Part shown: positions 1 through 6,050 of the stretch, piece after piece | Layout: each line of letters opens with the position of its first letter | Position numbering within the stretch: position 1 is the stretch's first letter | Assembly: GCA_025057245.1 (NCBI GenBank) | Contig: JANWYC010000033.1 | Location: 1 to 8,714 of the forward strand | Source: Aquificaceae bacterium | GTDB taxonomy: Bacteria > Aquificota > Aquificia > Aquificales > Aquificaceae | Direction of reading: 5' to 3' | DNA length: 8,714 nucleotides | The notes under the pieces: generated by a model | What the model saw: only the letters and a program-made list of their open reading frames with translations | Told to the model about the DNA's origin: nothing | Databases searched by the model: none | Translations under genes and position numbers: made by a program

Positions 1-12
1 GGCGGGACCACT

Positions 13-708
13 ATGAACCACAGTGGGTGGAACATATACGCCTTTAACCTCTTCAGGTATCTCTCACTGCTGGTCTTTCCTTCAGTCTCTGTAACGGGCG
101 TGTTTATGATGCTCTATGCCTGGCACTTTGGCAAAAGGGAGGACTTTGAAAGGAGCTACGTAGACTTCTCCGCAAACCTTGGAGCTAAGCTTGCACTCTA
201 CGGAGGGGTAGCGTGGATAGTCTTTCACCTTCTTCACATCTTTACCCTTCCCGGAGAATGGGGTGCAAAGGGTAGCATCTTCGCATGGCTTTCTGTCCTT
301 GGTCTTCTCCTGTGTGCGGGTGTTATATTCATAGCCCAGAAGAACCCCATAGGAATGGCTGTGCCTTCCCTCGTGGCTGGCACAGTAGCCACTCTTCTGA
401 TTGCGGTTTTCAGAGAATACCTCAGGGTTGCCTCTACCGCCCGCTTTGGCTACTCCATATACGAATACAAGGTCAACCTTGAACTGCTCAGCCCCATGCT
501 CTTTCTGGGAACAACCCTTACAGGTCTTATACTCTACGCCTACGCCTGGTGGATGGCTTATCAGGCTGGTAGGACTCCAAGGAGTAAGGTTTACGAGGCA
601 AGCGAGACAGAACACCACCTTGGAGAAGCATCTGTCTTCGTGGTTGCGCTTTGGGCTGTGGTTTTCGTCGGAGTCGGTCTTATTATCATAATCAGGAACT
701 ATGTCTAA
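13..708 (+). CDS. Six-helix integral membrane protein of unknown function
   Basis: A 231-residue polytopic inner-membrane protein. I see six hydrophobic segments, at about residues 14-39, 57-80, 88-109, 112-133, 158-183 and 206-228, with no signal peptide and no soluble domain. Histidines sit at the ends of helices (His38, His72, His75), and Arg134, Glu135 and Arg138 follow helix 4. This layout would suit a haem- or quinone-linked respiratory subunit, but I recognise no family, so that is only a guess. The start at 13 is supported by the four-base overlap ATGA at 13-16: the frame beginning at base 2 ends there with TGA. This suggests an upstream gene, cut by the window edge, that is translationally coupled to this one. 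The reading frame is also open to base 1, so an earlier start cannot be excluded. Two hairpins follow the stop codon; the second has a T-tract. Confidence 0.75.
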   Translation: MNHSGWNIYAFNLFRYLSLLVFPSVSVTGVFMMLYAWHFGKREDFERSYVDFSANLGAKLALYGGVAWIVFHLLHIFTLPGEWGAKGSIFAWLSVLGLLLCAGVIFIAQKNPIGMAVPSLVAGTVATLLIAVFREYLRVASTARFGYSIYEYKVNLELLSPMLFLGTTLTGLILYAYAWWMAYQAGRTPRSKVYEASETEHHLGEASVFVVALWAVVFVGVGLIIIIRNYV

Positions 709-715
709 CGCTTGA

Positions 716-733
716 GCGGGGGCATAGCCCCGC
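716..733 (+). terminator. GC-rich hairpin just after the membrane protein gene
   Basis: Arms GCGGGG (716-721) and CCCCGC (728-733) enclose a six-base loop eight bases after the stop codon. No real T-tract follows (TGAGGTTTA), so it may protect the mRNA 3' end or pause polymerase rather than terminate alone. Confidence 0.4.
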
Positions 734-753
734 CTGAGGTTTAATAGAATACC

Positions 754-778
754 AGTGCTAAGTCGTAAAGCACTTTTT
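754..778 (+). terminator. Intrinsic terminator of the left-edge operon
   Basis: Arms AGTGCT (754-759) and AGCACT (769-774) pair perfectly around a nine-base loop and run directly into TTTTT (774-778). It lies 46 bases after the stop codon of the membrane protein gene and is the best intrinsic terminator in the window on the + strand. Confidence 0.6.
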
Positions 779-808
779 CAGATAAGACTAAGGAGGCAAG
801 GAGTTAAC

Positions 809-841
809 ATGTATGTCAGATGGCGTTATGCGTTTTCTTAG
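809..841 (+). CDS. Possible ten-codon peptide with a strong ribosome site
   Basis: ATG at 809 opens a frame reading MYVRWRYAFS and ending at TAG (839-841). It is preceded by AAGGAG at 798-803, five bases from the ATG, and by a second AAGGAGG at 790-796. This is a better ribosome site than most real genes in the window have. The peptide is short, basic and aromatic and matches nothing I know. No gene follows on the same strand, so a classical attenuation leader is unlikely. It could be chance or a short open frame inside a structured RNA. Confidence 0.2.
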   Translation: MYVRWRYAFS

Positions 842-885
842 TTCAAGTCAGAGCTCGGGGAGCATGTAATTTGCGTGAGGGTTGA

Positions 886-1121
886 TTATATGGTGAATGT
901 TTAAAACCATGATAACGAGCGTGAAACATGTGGGAAAACACGTAAGAACTTAGCTTTGAAAGCATAGCCAAGCTCCGTGTAATAAACATTATGCCTGCTT
1001 CATACTATCAAATGGCGGTCATACTGGTAGTTTTTGACCTTAAAGCTACACTACTAAGTTTTTGGTATGTTCGCTACCCTTTGAAAAACTGCCCTTTACT
1101 GCGTGCAAGTTATAAAATTTG
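886..1121 (+). ncRNA. Candidate structured non-coding RNA
   Basis: Successive hairpins fit together without conflict. TTATATGGT (886-894) pairs with ACCAT/ATAA (906-915, one bulged G). ATGTG (928-932) pairs with CACGT (939-943). A long-range stem joins AAGAACTT and AGCTTT (944-957) to AAAGCT (1042-1047) and AAGTTTTT (1056-1063), with an eight-base bulge. This stem encloses two hairpins: 960-1000, with an inner stem 977-983/988-994, and GGTCA (1017-1021) with TGACC (1035-1039). Next come GGTA/TACC (1064-1078), closing a G-TTCG-C tetraloop, and CAAGTT/AATTTG (1106-1121). Several stems need G-U pairs at 929/942, 946/1061, 978/993, 979/992 and 1109/1118. These become A-C mismatches on the other strand, so + is favoured. 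The fold was found by eye and no RNA family is recognised. Confidence 0.25.
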
Positions 1122-1172
1122 TCTTTTCTGCCTTGGAGGAATTTAAAACACTCTCACAACGGTTAAAATTCT

Positions 1173-1213
1173 GCTCAACTGCAAGTAGCCCTAATCCTTT
1201 GCAGAGCTCTTTT
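1173..1213 (+). terminator. Hairpin with T-tract, possibly bidirectional
   Basis: CTGCAA (1179-1184) pairs perfectly with TTGCAG (1199-1204). GCT (1173-1175) and AGC (1205-1207) extend the stem across a three-base bulge, and TCTTTTGTT follows on the + strand. On the minus strand the same hairpin lies 38 bases after the stop codon of the transporter gene and is followed by GAATTTTAA, so it could also end the obg operon. The + strand T-tract is slightly better. Confidence 0.45.
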
Positions 1214-1244
1214 GTTAAGCTACCGCTTTAAAGAAGCAGGAACT

Positions 1245-2120
1245 CTAAAAAGGCAGAACCTCAAGCACATAAACCCAAAAGGGAACAGTCAAAAAGCTCA
1301 AAATGATGCCAAGACCGGCACTGGCGAAAGCTAAATTATGGTTTAATCCATACTTTAGCACCAACACGCTGGCGTATATCATGGTAGGCATGGCAGACTC
1401 AAGCACTGAGACTTTGTAAGCTGTAGAGTTTAGCGGTAGAAGCTTAAGAACAAACAGAGCAAGAGCTGGAGAAATGAGCATCTTTGTAAAAATGGCAACT
1501 GTTAGCAACCTCCCCTCCTTTAGTATACGAGAGAGCTCAAGGGAGAGACCCAAAGAGAACAGTATTACAGGCAAAAGAGAGGCGGCAGAGAAGTTTATAA
1601 ACTTCCAAAGAAACTCAGGAATATGGTAGCCTTTGAGCATAAACCCTAGAACTAGTCCTAAAAAAGGGGGAAAGAGTAATACAGATTTAATTTCAATCCT
1701 ACCACTTAGAATAAGAGGCGCTATAGAGGAGACCATAAAGAAAGAGCCTATATTGTCGTAGATAACCGCATACCTAAGACCAGCTTCACCAAAGTAGGTG
1801 TAGCTATAAGGATAGCCGAGAAAGGCAGTGTTTCCAAAGGATGAGATTACTATCAAGGTTTTCAGGTTTGCTCTATCAAGCTTTAAAAGTTTTCCAAAGA
1901 TGTAAGATACGAAAAGGGAAAGGGCTATAACCAACCATGCACCCGTAGCTACCGCAAGAACCTCCCCAGACATACCCATTTTGTAAGATATCTTAAAGCT
2001 TAGCAAAGGAAGAGCAAAGTATAGAACGTAGTTAACCAAAACCTTTGAATGTTCCTCAGAAAAAATACCGCGCTTTTTTAGAACATAGGCGGAGCTTACA
2101 GTTAAAAGAACCTCAAGCAT
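1245..2120 (-). CDS. AEC-family (auxin efflux carrier-like) permease
   Basis: A 291-residue inner-membrane transporter with about ten hydrophobic helices, near residues 1-15, 28-46, 53-76, 87-107, 118-138, 145-162, 178-195, 204-228, 240-257 and 264-287. The N-terminal pattern of a short helix, a KKRG turn, then a helix with ALPLLSF matches the membrane-transport family PF03547. So do the GNTAFLGYP motif (96-104) and the ESAMPT motif in helix 9 (241-246). Family members export organic anions such as malate or plant auxins, but sequence does not reveal the substrate here. The start ATG (2120-2118) overlaps the end of the NurA-domain gene by eight bases, with no strong Shine-Dalgarno (only GAAAGC). 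Translation is therefore probably coupled to that gene. It is the last gene of the obg unit, and its link to Obg or NurA is not obvious. Confidence 0.82.
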   Translation of the reverse strand: MLEVLLTVSSAYVLKKRGIFSEEHSKVLVNYVLYFALPLLSFKISYKMGMSGEVLAVATGAWLVIALSLFVSYIFGKLLKLDRANLKTLIVISSFGNTAFLGYPYSYTYFGEAGLRYAVIYDNIGSFFMVSSIAPLILSGRIEIKSVLLFPPFLGLVLGFMLKGYHIPEFLWKFINFSAASLLPVILFSLGLSLELSRILKEGRLLTVAIFTKMLISPALALFVLKLLPLNSTAYKVSVLESAMPTMIYASVLVLKYGLNHNLAFASAGLGIILSFLTVPFWVYVLEVLPF

Positions 2121-3054
2121 GCAAAAAGCTTTCTATGTTTCTTCTTATAATACCATAAGCTCCAAGATGAGACCTTAAAAGCTTTTCAAGCCTACCTATG
2201 GGAAGCAAGTTCTGGGGAGACCTTCTATCCTGAAAAGACTGGCTCGCAAACATAGGAAGCAAACCGGCGGATAAGTCCGCAAGCCTTTTCAACTCTTCCA
2301 GACTCTTCTGAGGAAAAACCTCAATCCTTGCTAAACCGTGCATGCCTTCGTGAGGTGAGAGCTTTACGTACCATGTGTATTTGTCCGTTTTCTCCTCTTC
2401 CTCCTGCTTTTGCTGGTAGTGAACTCTAAGGATGGGGCTTCTCTGACCGGGGCGGAGGGCGTACAGTAGAGGTGTGTGTGAAATATCCATGTATAGCCTT
2501 CTTATGCTCTTTACAAAGCCCAGACACTGCGTGTTTTTAAGTCTATGGCTAAGCGTTCCGTCGCAGACTATGAGCGTGGGAGAATAGTTCTTCGCCACTT
2601 TTATGGCTACAGAAGCTTCAAGCCTTTCCTTCATATACCTGTTTACCTCCACGGATAGCTCACCCTCAGTGTTGTAAGATTTAAAACCCAGAACCTCACC
2701 GATAAACGCCCTACCTCTTAGCATTAGAAGTCTATCTATACTTTTAACTATGAGGGATTCCTCCACAGTGTTGAGCTTTCCGTGGTCTACTTTTAGAGCT
2801 CCGGCTCCCAAGGAAACAAAAGCGCCTTCAAAACTCTCCTTGCTCTCCTCGTCTCTTATGTAGGTAATACATTCGGTGCGCCTAACACCGTCAATAAATA
2901 TTACGCTAAACTCACCTTCTGGAAGGACGCCGTCGTAAACACCAGGATCCTCCACAAACTCGGAGAACTGCTCTGACTCTTCTATCTCAAGTAACTCCAC
3001 CTCTTGCGGTTGGTGAGGGCTCAGAGATAGAGTGTATTTTCCTATGCTTTTCAT
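2113..3054 (-). CDS. nurA: NurA-domain nuclease (DNA repair)
   Basis: A protein of about 313 residues resembling the NurA nuclease fold. The acidic motifs expected of a metal-dependent nuclease appear in order (counted from the ATG). These are FIDGVRR with Asp55 near the N-terminus, VCDGTL with Asp165, an LARIEVF strand with Glu245, and the characteristic C-terminal block QDRRSPQNLLPI with Asp276, followed by LEKLLRSHLG. In archaea NurA works with the HerA translocase to resect double-strand breaks; bacterial homologues are less studied, and no herA is in view. The start lies inside the end of obg, giving an overlap of 68 bases. GGGAGG (3070-3065) precedes two candidates: ATG at 3054 with spacing 10 and TTG at 3060 with spacing 4. 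I prefer ATG. The overlap implies translation coupled to Obg. The family call is by motif recall, not by search. Confidence 0.72.
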   Translation of the reverse strand: MKSIGKYTLSLSPHQPQEVELLEIEESEQFSEFVEDPGVYDGVLPEGEFSVIFIDGVRRTECITYIRDEESKESFEGAFVSLGAGALKVDHGKLNTVEESLIVKSIDRLLMLRGRAFIGEVLGFKSYNTEGELSVEVNRYMKERLEASVAIKVAKNYSPTLIVCDGTLSHRLKNTQCLGFVKSIRRLYMDISHTPLLYALRPGQRSPILRVHYQQKQEEEEKTDKYTWYVKLSPHEGMHGLARIEVFPQKSLEELKRLADLSAGLLPMFASQSFQDRRSPQNLLPIGRLEKLLRSHLGAYGIIRRNIESFLHA

Positions 3055-4045
3055 CTTCAAAAAACCTCCCTATAGTGTATTTTAGTCTATCCAAGCCTTC
3101 TCCCGTGACCGCGGAGATGGCAACAAAGGGATAACCCATACTACTGAACTCTCTCTCAAGTCTTTCAAGGTAGGACCTGTCTGAAAGCGCGTCTATTTTT
3201 GTTCCTACCACTATCTGAGGTTTTTTTATAAGTTCAGAACTGTAGCTTTCCATCTCTCTGTTTACAGTCTCAAAAGCCTTTAGAGGTTCATTAGAGCTGA
3301 CATCAGACAGGTCTATAAGATGCAGAAGAAGTCTGGTTCTCTCCACGTGTCTTAAAAACTCGTGTCCTAAGCCCCTTCCCTTACTAGCACCTTCTATGAG
3401 ACCGGGTATATCCGCAAGCACTATGGCTTCTCCATCTGCCAGTTCCATAACGCCCAGCACTGGTGACAGTGTGGTAAAAGGATAGTCCGCTATCTTTGGC
3501 TTTGCTCTGGTAAGCCTTGAAAGCAGAGTAGACTTACCCGCATTAGGAAGACCCACAAGACCCACAGCCGCTATCAGCTTTAGTTCCAGTATGAGCCATA
3601 GCTCTTGACCCTTTTGCCCTTTCTCTGCGTAAACTGGCTTTTGGTTTGTGGGGGAAGCAAAGTGAGCGTTTCCCCTTCCGCCCTTGCCTCCCTTAGCTAC
3701 CACACATCTCTGCCCGTCCTTCACAAGGTCGCATATCACATCGCCAGTATCTGCGTTTATAACCACAGTTCCCAGAGGCACTTCCACTATCAAGTCATCC
3801 CCGTCTTTACCTTTCTGGTTCTTTCCCTTTCCGTGTTCTCCGTTTTGAGCTTTAAAGTGTGCCTTGAACTTAAAGTCATAAAGAGTATGCTTCCTTCTGG
3901 TCGCCACGAAGACCACATCGCCACCCTTTCCTCCGTCTCCTCCCGCAGGACCGCCAAAGGGTCTGTATTTTTCCCTCAAAAAGGCTACCGCACCATTACC
4001 ACCATCCCCTGCTTTTACATGCACCTTTACCCTATCAACGAACAT
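2987..4045 (-). CDS. obg: Obg family GTPase (ribosome assembly)
   Basis: A 352-residue GTPase associated with the large ribosomal subunit, needed for its maturation and linked to stress control. The glycine-rich Obg domain fills residues 1-158, with the typical MFVDRVKVHVKAGDGGNG start and repeated GG turns. The G domain follows: G1 GLPNAGKS (165-172), switch I Thr191-Thr192, G3 DIPG (212-215), G4 TKID (282-285) and G5 SAV (311-313). G4 has Thr where many Obg proteins have Asn. The protein stops about 25 residues after the G domain, so the variable C-terminal OCT domain is absent. It leads a unit with the NurA-domain and AEC genes. The ATG lies eight bases after a TATACT hexamer and has no Shine-Dalgarno, so it seems to have its own promoter downstream of secF. 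Confidence 0.96.
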   Translation of the reverse strand: MFVDRVKVHVKAGDGGNGAVAFLREKYRPFGGPAGGDGGKGGDVVFVATRRKHTLYDFKFKAHFKAQNGEHGKGKNQKGKDGDDLIVEVPLGTVVINADTGDVICDLVKDGQRCVVAKGGKGGRGNAHFASPTNQKPVYAEKGQKGQELWLILELKLIAAVGLVGLPNAGKSTLLSRLTRAKPKIADYPFTTLSPVLGVMELADGEAIVLADIPGLIEGASKGRGLGHEFLRHVERTRLLLHLIDLSDVSSNEPLKAFETVNREMESYSSELIKKPQIVVGTKIDALSDRSYLERLEREFSSMGYPFVAISAVTGEGLDRLKYTIGRFFEDEKHRKIHSISEPSPTARGGVT

Positions 4046-4059
4046 AAAATAGAAGTATA
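4046..4059 (-). promoter_or_regulatory. Putative obg promoter, leaderless spacing
   Basis: On the minus strand TATACT (4059-4054, five of six matches to TATAAT) is followed by eight bases and then the obg ATG. Transcription would begin within a base or two of the start codon. No -35 match and no Shine-Dalgarno are seen. Confidence 0.45.
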
Positions 4060-4075
4060 TACGCTAAAGAAATTT

Positions 4076-4168
4076 AGAGTCTTGGAAACACTCTACCAAA
4101 AGCCTTTTAAGGCTTGACACTCTGACTTTACAAAGCCTTTATGAGATAACGACGAGAAGCCTATGAGA
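4076..4168. repeat. Cluster of short repeats upstream of obg
   Basis: AGAGT (4076-4080) and ACTCT (4090-4094) form an inverted repeat where the obg -35 region should lie. ACACTCT occurs twice (4088-4094 and 4117-4123), flanking a near-palindrome with arms AAGCC (4100-4104) and GGCTT (4111-4115). AAGCC recurs at 4133-4137 and 4157-4161, both times followed by ATGAGA. On the minus strand the AAGCC/GGCTT hairpin is followed by TTTT and could be a weak secF terminator. The rest could be regulator sites; no known operator is recognised. Confidence 0.35.
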
Positions 4169-4204
4169 CAATCGGATGTTAGCACCGCATAGTTCATAAG
4201 TGGT

Positions 4205-5074
4205 TTAACTTGTGGATTGGACAGCTTTTTCCTTAAACCTGCTTCTTATGTCAAAAGCGATGGCACTGGCTACAAAGACGGAGGAGAAGGTTCCAACTAT
4301 CACACCAACCACAAAGGCAAACATGATGTTGGAAAGGGCAGGTCCACCAAAGAGGAAGAGGGTAAGAGATACCAACAAAGTAGTCAAAGATGTCATCAAA
4401 GTTCTGGAGAGTGTCTGATTTACAGATAGGTCTATTATCTCCCTTAAAGCGGTTGCCTTTCTTATACGCATGTTCTCCCTTATCCTATCAAAGACAACCA
4501 CCGTGTCGCTAACAGAGTAGCCAGCCACTATGAGAAGGGCTGCAACCACGTCTAAGTTTACCTCCCTTCCCGTTAACGAGTAGGCACCCAACACTATAAG
4601 AACGTCATGCAATAGGGCGAGGATTGCACCCAACCCCCATATGAACTCAAACCTGTAGCCTATGTATACCAGTATGCCCCCCAGAGCAACCAGCACAGCC
4701 CAGAAGGCTTTCCGCCTGAGCTCTGAGGTAATCACACCTCCCACCGTTTCAGACCTTACCAGTTCGTAAGGAGACAGCTTTTTCAGACCATCCATGGCTT
4801 TTTCCACAGTGTCGCCCAGCCTTAGTTTTACTATAATGCTACCCCCTGCGGTATCCTGCACCTGAAAGTGAGTATAACCGAGCTCCTGAAGGGTTTTTCT
4901 CACCTGAGCCAAGTCCACCTTTTTTTCAAATTTTACTTCAAGGACGCTACCTCCAGTAAAATCCAGACCAAGATTAAGCCCTTTGTAAAAGAGAGAAACA
5001 AGACTCAAAAGCACAAGAGCGAGGGAGATGATATAAGCTTGAAGTCTGAAGCTCATGAAGGGGATGTTTTTCAT
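4205..5074 (-). CDS. secF: Protein translocase subunit SecF
   Basis: A 289-residue inner-membrane subunit of the SecDF complex, which uses the proton gradient to pull exported proteins across the membrane. Features in order: helix 1 (about 12-30), the LGLDFTGGS motif (35-43), a periplasmic domain (about 45-115), then five helices from about 124. These include the [17 protein letters not shown] block (185-201), [14 protein letters not shown] (221-234) and the GG-to-SSVF segment (243-266). Length is normal for SecF. I chose ATG 5074 (MKNIPF) because the frame extends 35 further codons upstream only by running into thrB, and that extension resembles no SecF. secD normally lies just upstream; here it is absent and thrB diverges instead. 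The ATG lies seven bases after TAGAAT and lacks a Shine-Dalgarno. Confidence 0.95.
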   Translation of the reverse strand: MKNIPFMSFRLQAYIISLALVLLSLVSLFYKGLNLGLDFTGGSVLEVKFEKKVDLAQVRKTLQELGYTHFQVQDTAGGSIIVKLRLGDTVEKAMDGLKKLSPYELVRSETVGGVITSELRRKAFWAVLVALGGILVYIGYRFEFIWGLGAILALLHDVLIVLGAYSLTGREVNLDVVAALLIVAGYSVSDTVVVFDRIRENMRIRKATALREIIDLSVNQTLSRTLMTSLTTLLVSLTLFLFGGPALSNIMFAFVVGVIVGTFSSVFVASAIAFDIRSRFKEKAVQSTS

Positions 5075-5087
5075 GCGTATTATTCTA
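5075..5087 (-). promoter_or_regulatory. Putative secF promoter, leaderless spacing
   Basis: Minus-strand TAGAAT (5087-5082) is preceded by TGA, making an extended -10 element (TGnTAGAAT). Seven bases then lead to the secF ATG, so the mRNA would start at or next to the start codon. No Shine-Dalgarno is present. Confidence 0.45.
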
Positions 5088-5089
5088 TC

Positions 5090-5106
5090 ACAGTAACCAA
5101 CACTGT
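5090..5106. promoter_or_regulatory. Inverted repeat between secF and thrB promoters
   Basis: ACAGT (5090-5094) and ACTGT (5102-5106) are exact reverse complements separated by seven bases. The repeat lies directly upstream of the secF -10 and about 26 bases before the thrB -10, where one bound protein could affect both genes. Short arms make chance occurrence quite possible. Confidence 0.25.
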
Positions 5107-5131
5107 AAGCATGCCAGCTGGAGTTATGTTC

Positions 5132-5144
5132 TATACTATTTCCC
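5132..5144 (+). promoter_or_regulatory. Putative thrB promoter, leaderless spacing
   Basis: TATACT (5132-5137) is followed by seven bases and the thrB ATG at 5145. The predicted transcript start coincides with the start codon. The nearest GGAG (5119-5122) is more than 20 bases away, too far to act as a Shine-Dalgarno. No clear -35 is seen. Confidence 0.45.
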
Positions 5145-6050
5145 ATGCTTACCATCTCTGTGCCCGCAAGCACGAGCAACTTCGGTTCGGGTTTTGATGC
5201 CTTCGGTCTAGCTTTGAGTCTCTACAACCATTTTTACGTGAGTTTTTCAGACTTTTACAGCGTTATGGTAGAAGGTGAAGGTCAACACCTCCCAAGAGAT
5301 GAGAATAACCTTTTTATTAAAGTCTATAAGCATTCTTGCGGAAGGCTAAAGTTGGAGGAGAGACCAATAAGCGTTAAGCAAGTAAACCATATCCCTACCG
5401 CAAGAGGTTTAGGCTCTTCTTCCACCGCTATAGTGGGTGGTATTCTTGCCTGCGAAAAGCTTTACGGTTTGAAGTTGAGCCTTGAAGATAAGCTAAGTAT
5501 AGCCTTTGAGTTTGAACCGCACCCAGATAATCTTCTTCCTGCTTTTTTGGGTGGCTTTGTAATCTGTGCCAGCTCGGATGAGGGTATAAACTTTCTTAAG
5601 CTTGACTTTCCTAAAGAGCTAAAGGTGGTAGTGTGTGTGCCTGACTTTGAGCTTTCCACGGAGAAGGCAAGGGCGGTTATAAAGAGGGAGGTTTCTATAA
5701 GAGATACGGTTTATAACTTGCAAAGGTCCGCACTTCTTGTAGGTGCTTTACTCTCAAGAAGGTTTGAGCTTCTAAAAGAGGCGGTAAAGGACAAACTTCA
5801 TCAACCTTACAGAGCGGAGCTCATACCCGGTTTCTGGCAAGTGGTAGAAGAAGCATACAAAGAAGGTGCATCCGCAGTCTTTCTTAGTGGTGCGGGACCA
5901 TCGGTGGCAAGCTTATGCATGGATGGAGCGGAAGGGATAGGAAGGGCTATGGTAGAAGCCTTTTCCAAAGCGGGCGTAAGCTCAAAGTATATGGTTCTCT
6001 CCGCTTCGGAAAGGGGTGCTTTAGTAAAAGATGAAGGTTCTCACCCTTGA
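5145..6050 (+). CDS. thrB: Homoserine kinase
   Basis: A 301-residue cytoplasmic GHMP-family kinase that phosphorylates homoserine with ATP, the step before threonine synthase. The N-terminal motif [19 protein letters not shown] (6-24) is the homoserine kinase form. The ATP-binding loop [11 protein letters not shown] (84-94) is intact. EPHPDN (124-129) with a following LGGF matches the family's EGHPDN block. The C-terminal GHMP motif is LSGAGPSV (247-254). Length is typical. The start MLTISVPAS places motif 1 where family members have it. The last 20 bases overlap coaX, giving a two-gene unit. Other threonine genes (thrA, thrC) are not nearby, so control is probably not by a classical thr attenuator. 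Confidence 0.95.
   Translation: MLTISVPASTSNFGSGFDAFGLALSLYNHFYVSFSDFYSVMVEGEGQHLPRDENNLFIKVYKHSCGRLKLEERPISVKQVNHIPTARGLGSSSTAIVGGILACEKLYGLKLSLEDKLSIAFEFEPHPDNLLPAFLGGFVICASSDEGINFLKLDFPKELKVVVCVPDFELSTEKARAVIKREVSIRDTVYNLQRSALLVGALLSRRFELLKEAVKDKLHQPYRAELIPGFWQVVEEAYKEGASAVFLSGAGPSVASLCMDGAEGIGRAMVEAFSKAGVSSKYMVLSASERGALVKDEGSHP

Larger units (their letters stand above)
779..1172. other. Gene-free stretch between two terminator-like hairpins
   Basis: No reading frame of useful length is present on either strand, and I see no decayed gene, tRNA, tmRNA, SRP RNA or RNase P RNA signature. The stretch does contain two strong Shine-Dalgarno-like motifs: AAGGAGG at 790-796 with AAGGAG at 798-803, and GGAGG near 1136. 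It also holds a ten-codon reading frame at 809-841 and a series of mutually compatible hairpins from 853 to 1121, annotated separately. No convincing + strand promoter was found, so transcription is unproven. Confidence 0.6.

Noticed and set aside
82..618. 178-codon frame on the minus strand opposite the membrane protein gene
   Set aside because: The + strand frame has six clean hydrophobic helices and a coupled start; the opposite frame has no motif or ribosome site.
844..1210. tmRNA, RNase P RNA, SRP RNA or group II intron in the gene-free stretch
   Set aside because: None of the short invariant sequences of these RNAs is present on either strand.
3055..3060. TTG at 3060 as the NurA-domain start
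   Set aside because: Spacing to GGGAGG is only four bases and an in-frame ATG lies two codons later; the choice changes the protein by two residues only.
3605..4117. 170-codon frame on the + strand opposite obg
   Set aside because: It is a shadow of the clearly coding obg frame, with no recognisable protein features.
5075..5179. Longer SecF start giving 35 extra residues
   Set aside because: The extension overlaps the thrB start on the other strand and does not resemble any SecF N-terminus; MKNIPF at 5074 fits the family and the -10 spacing.
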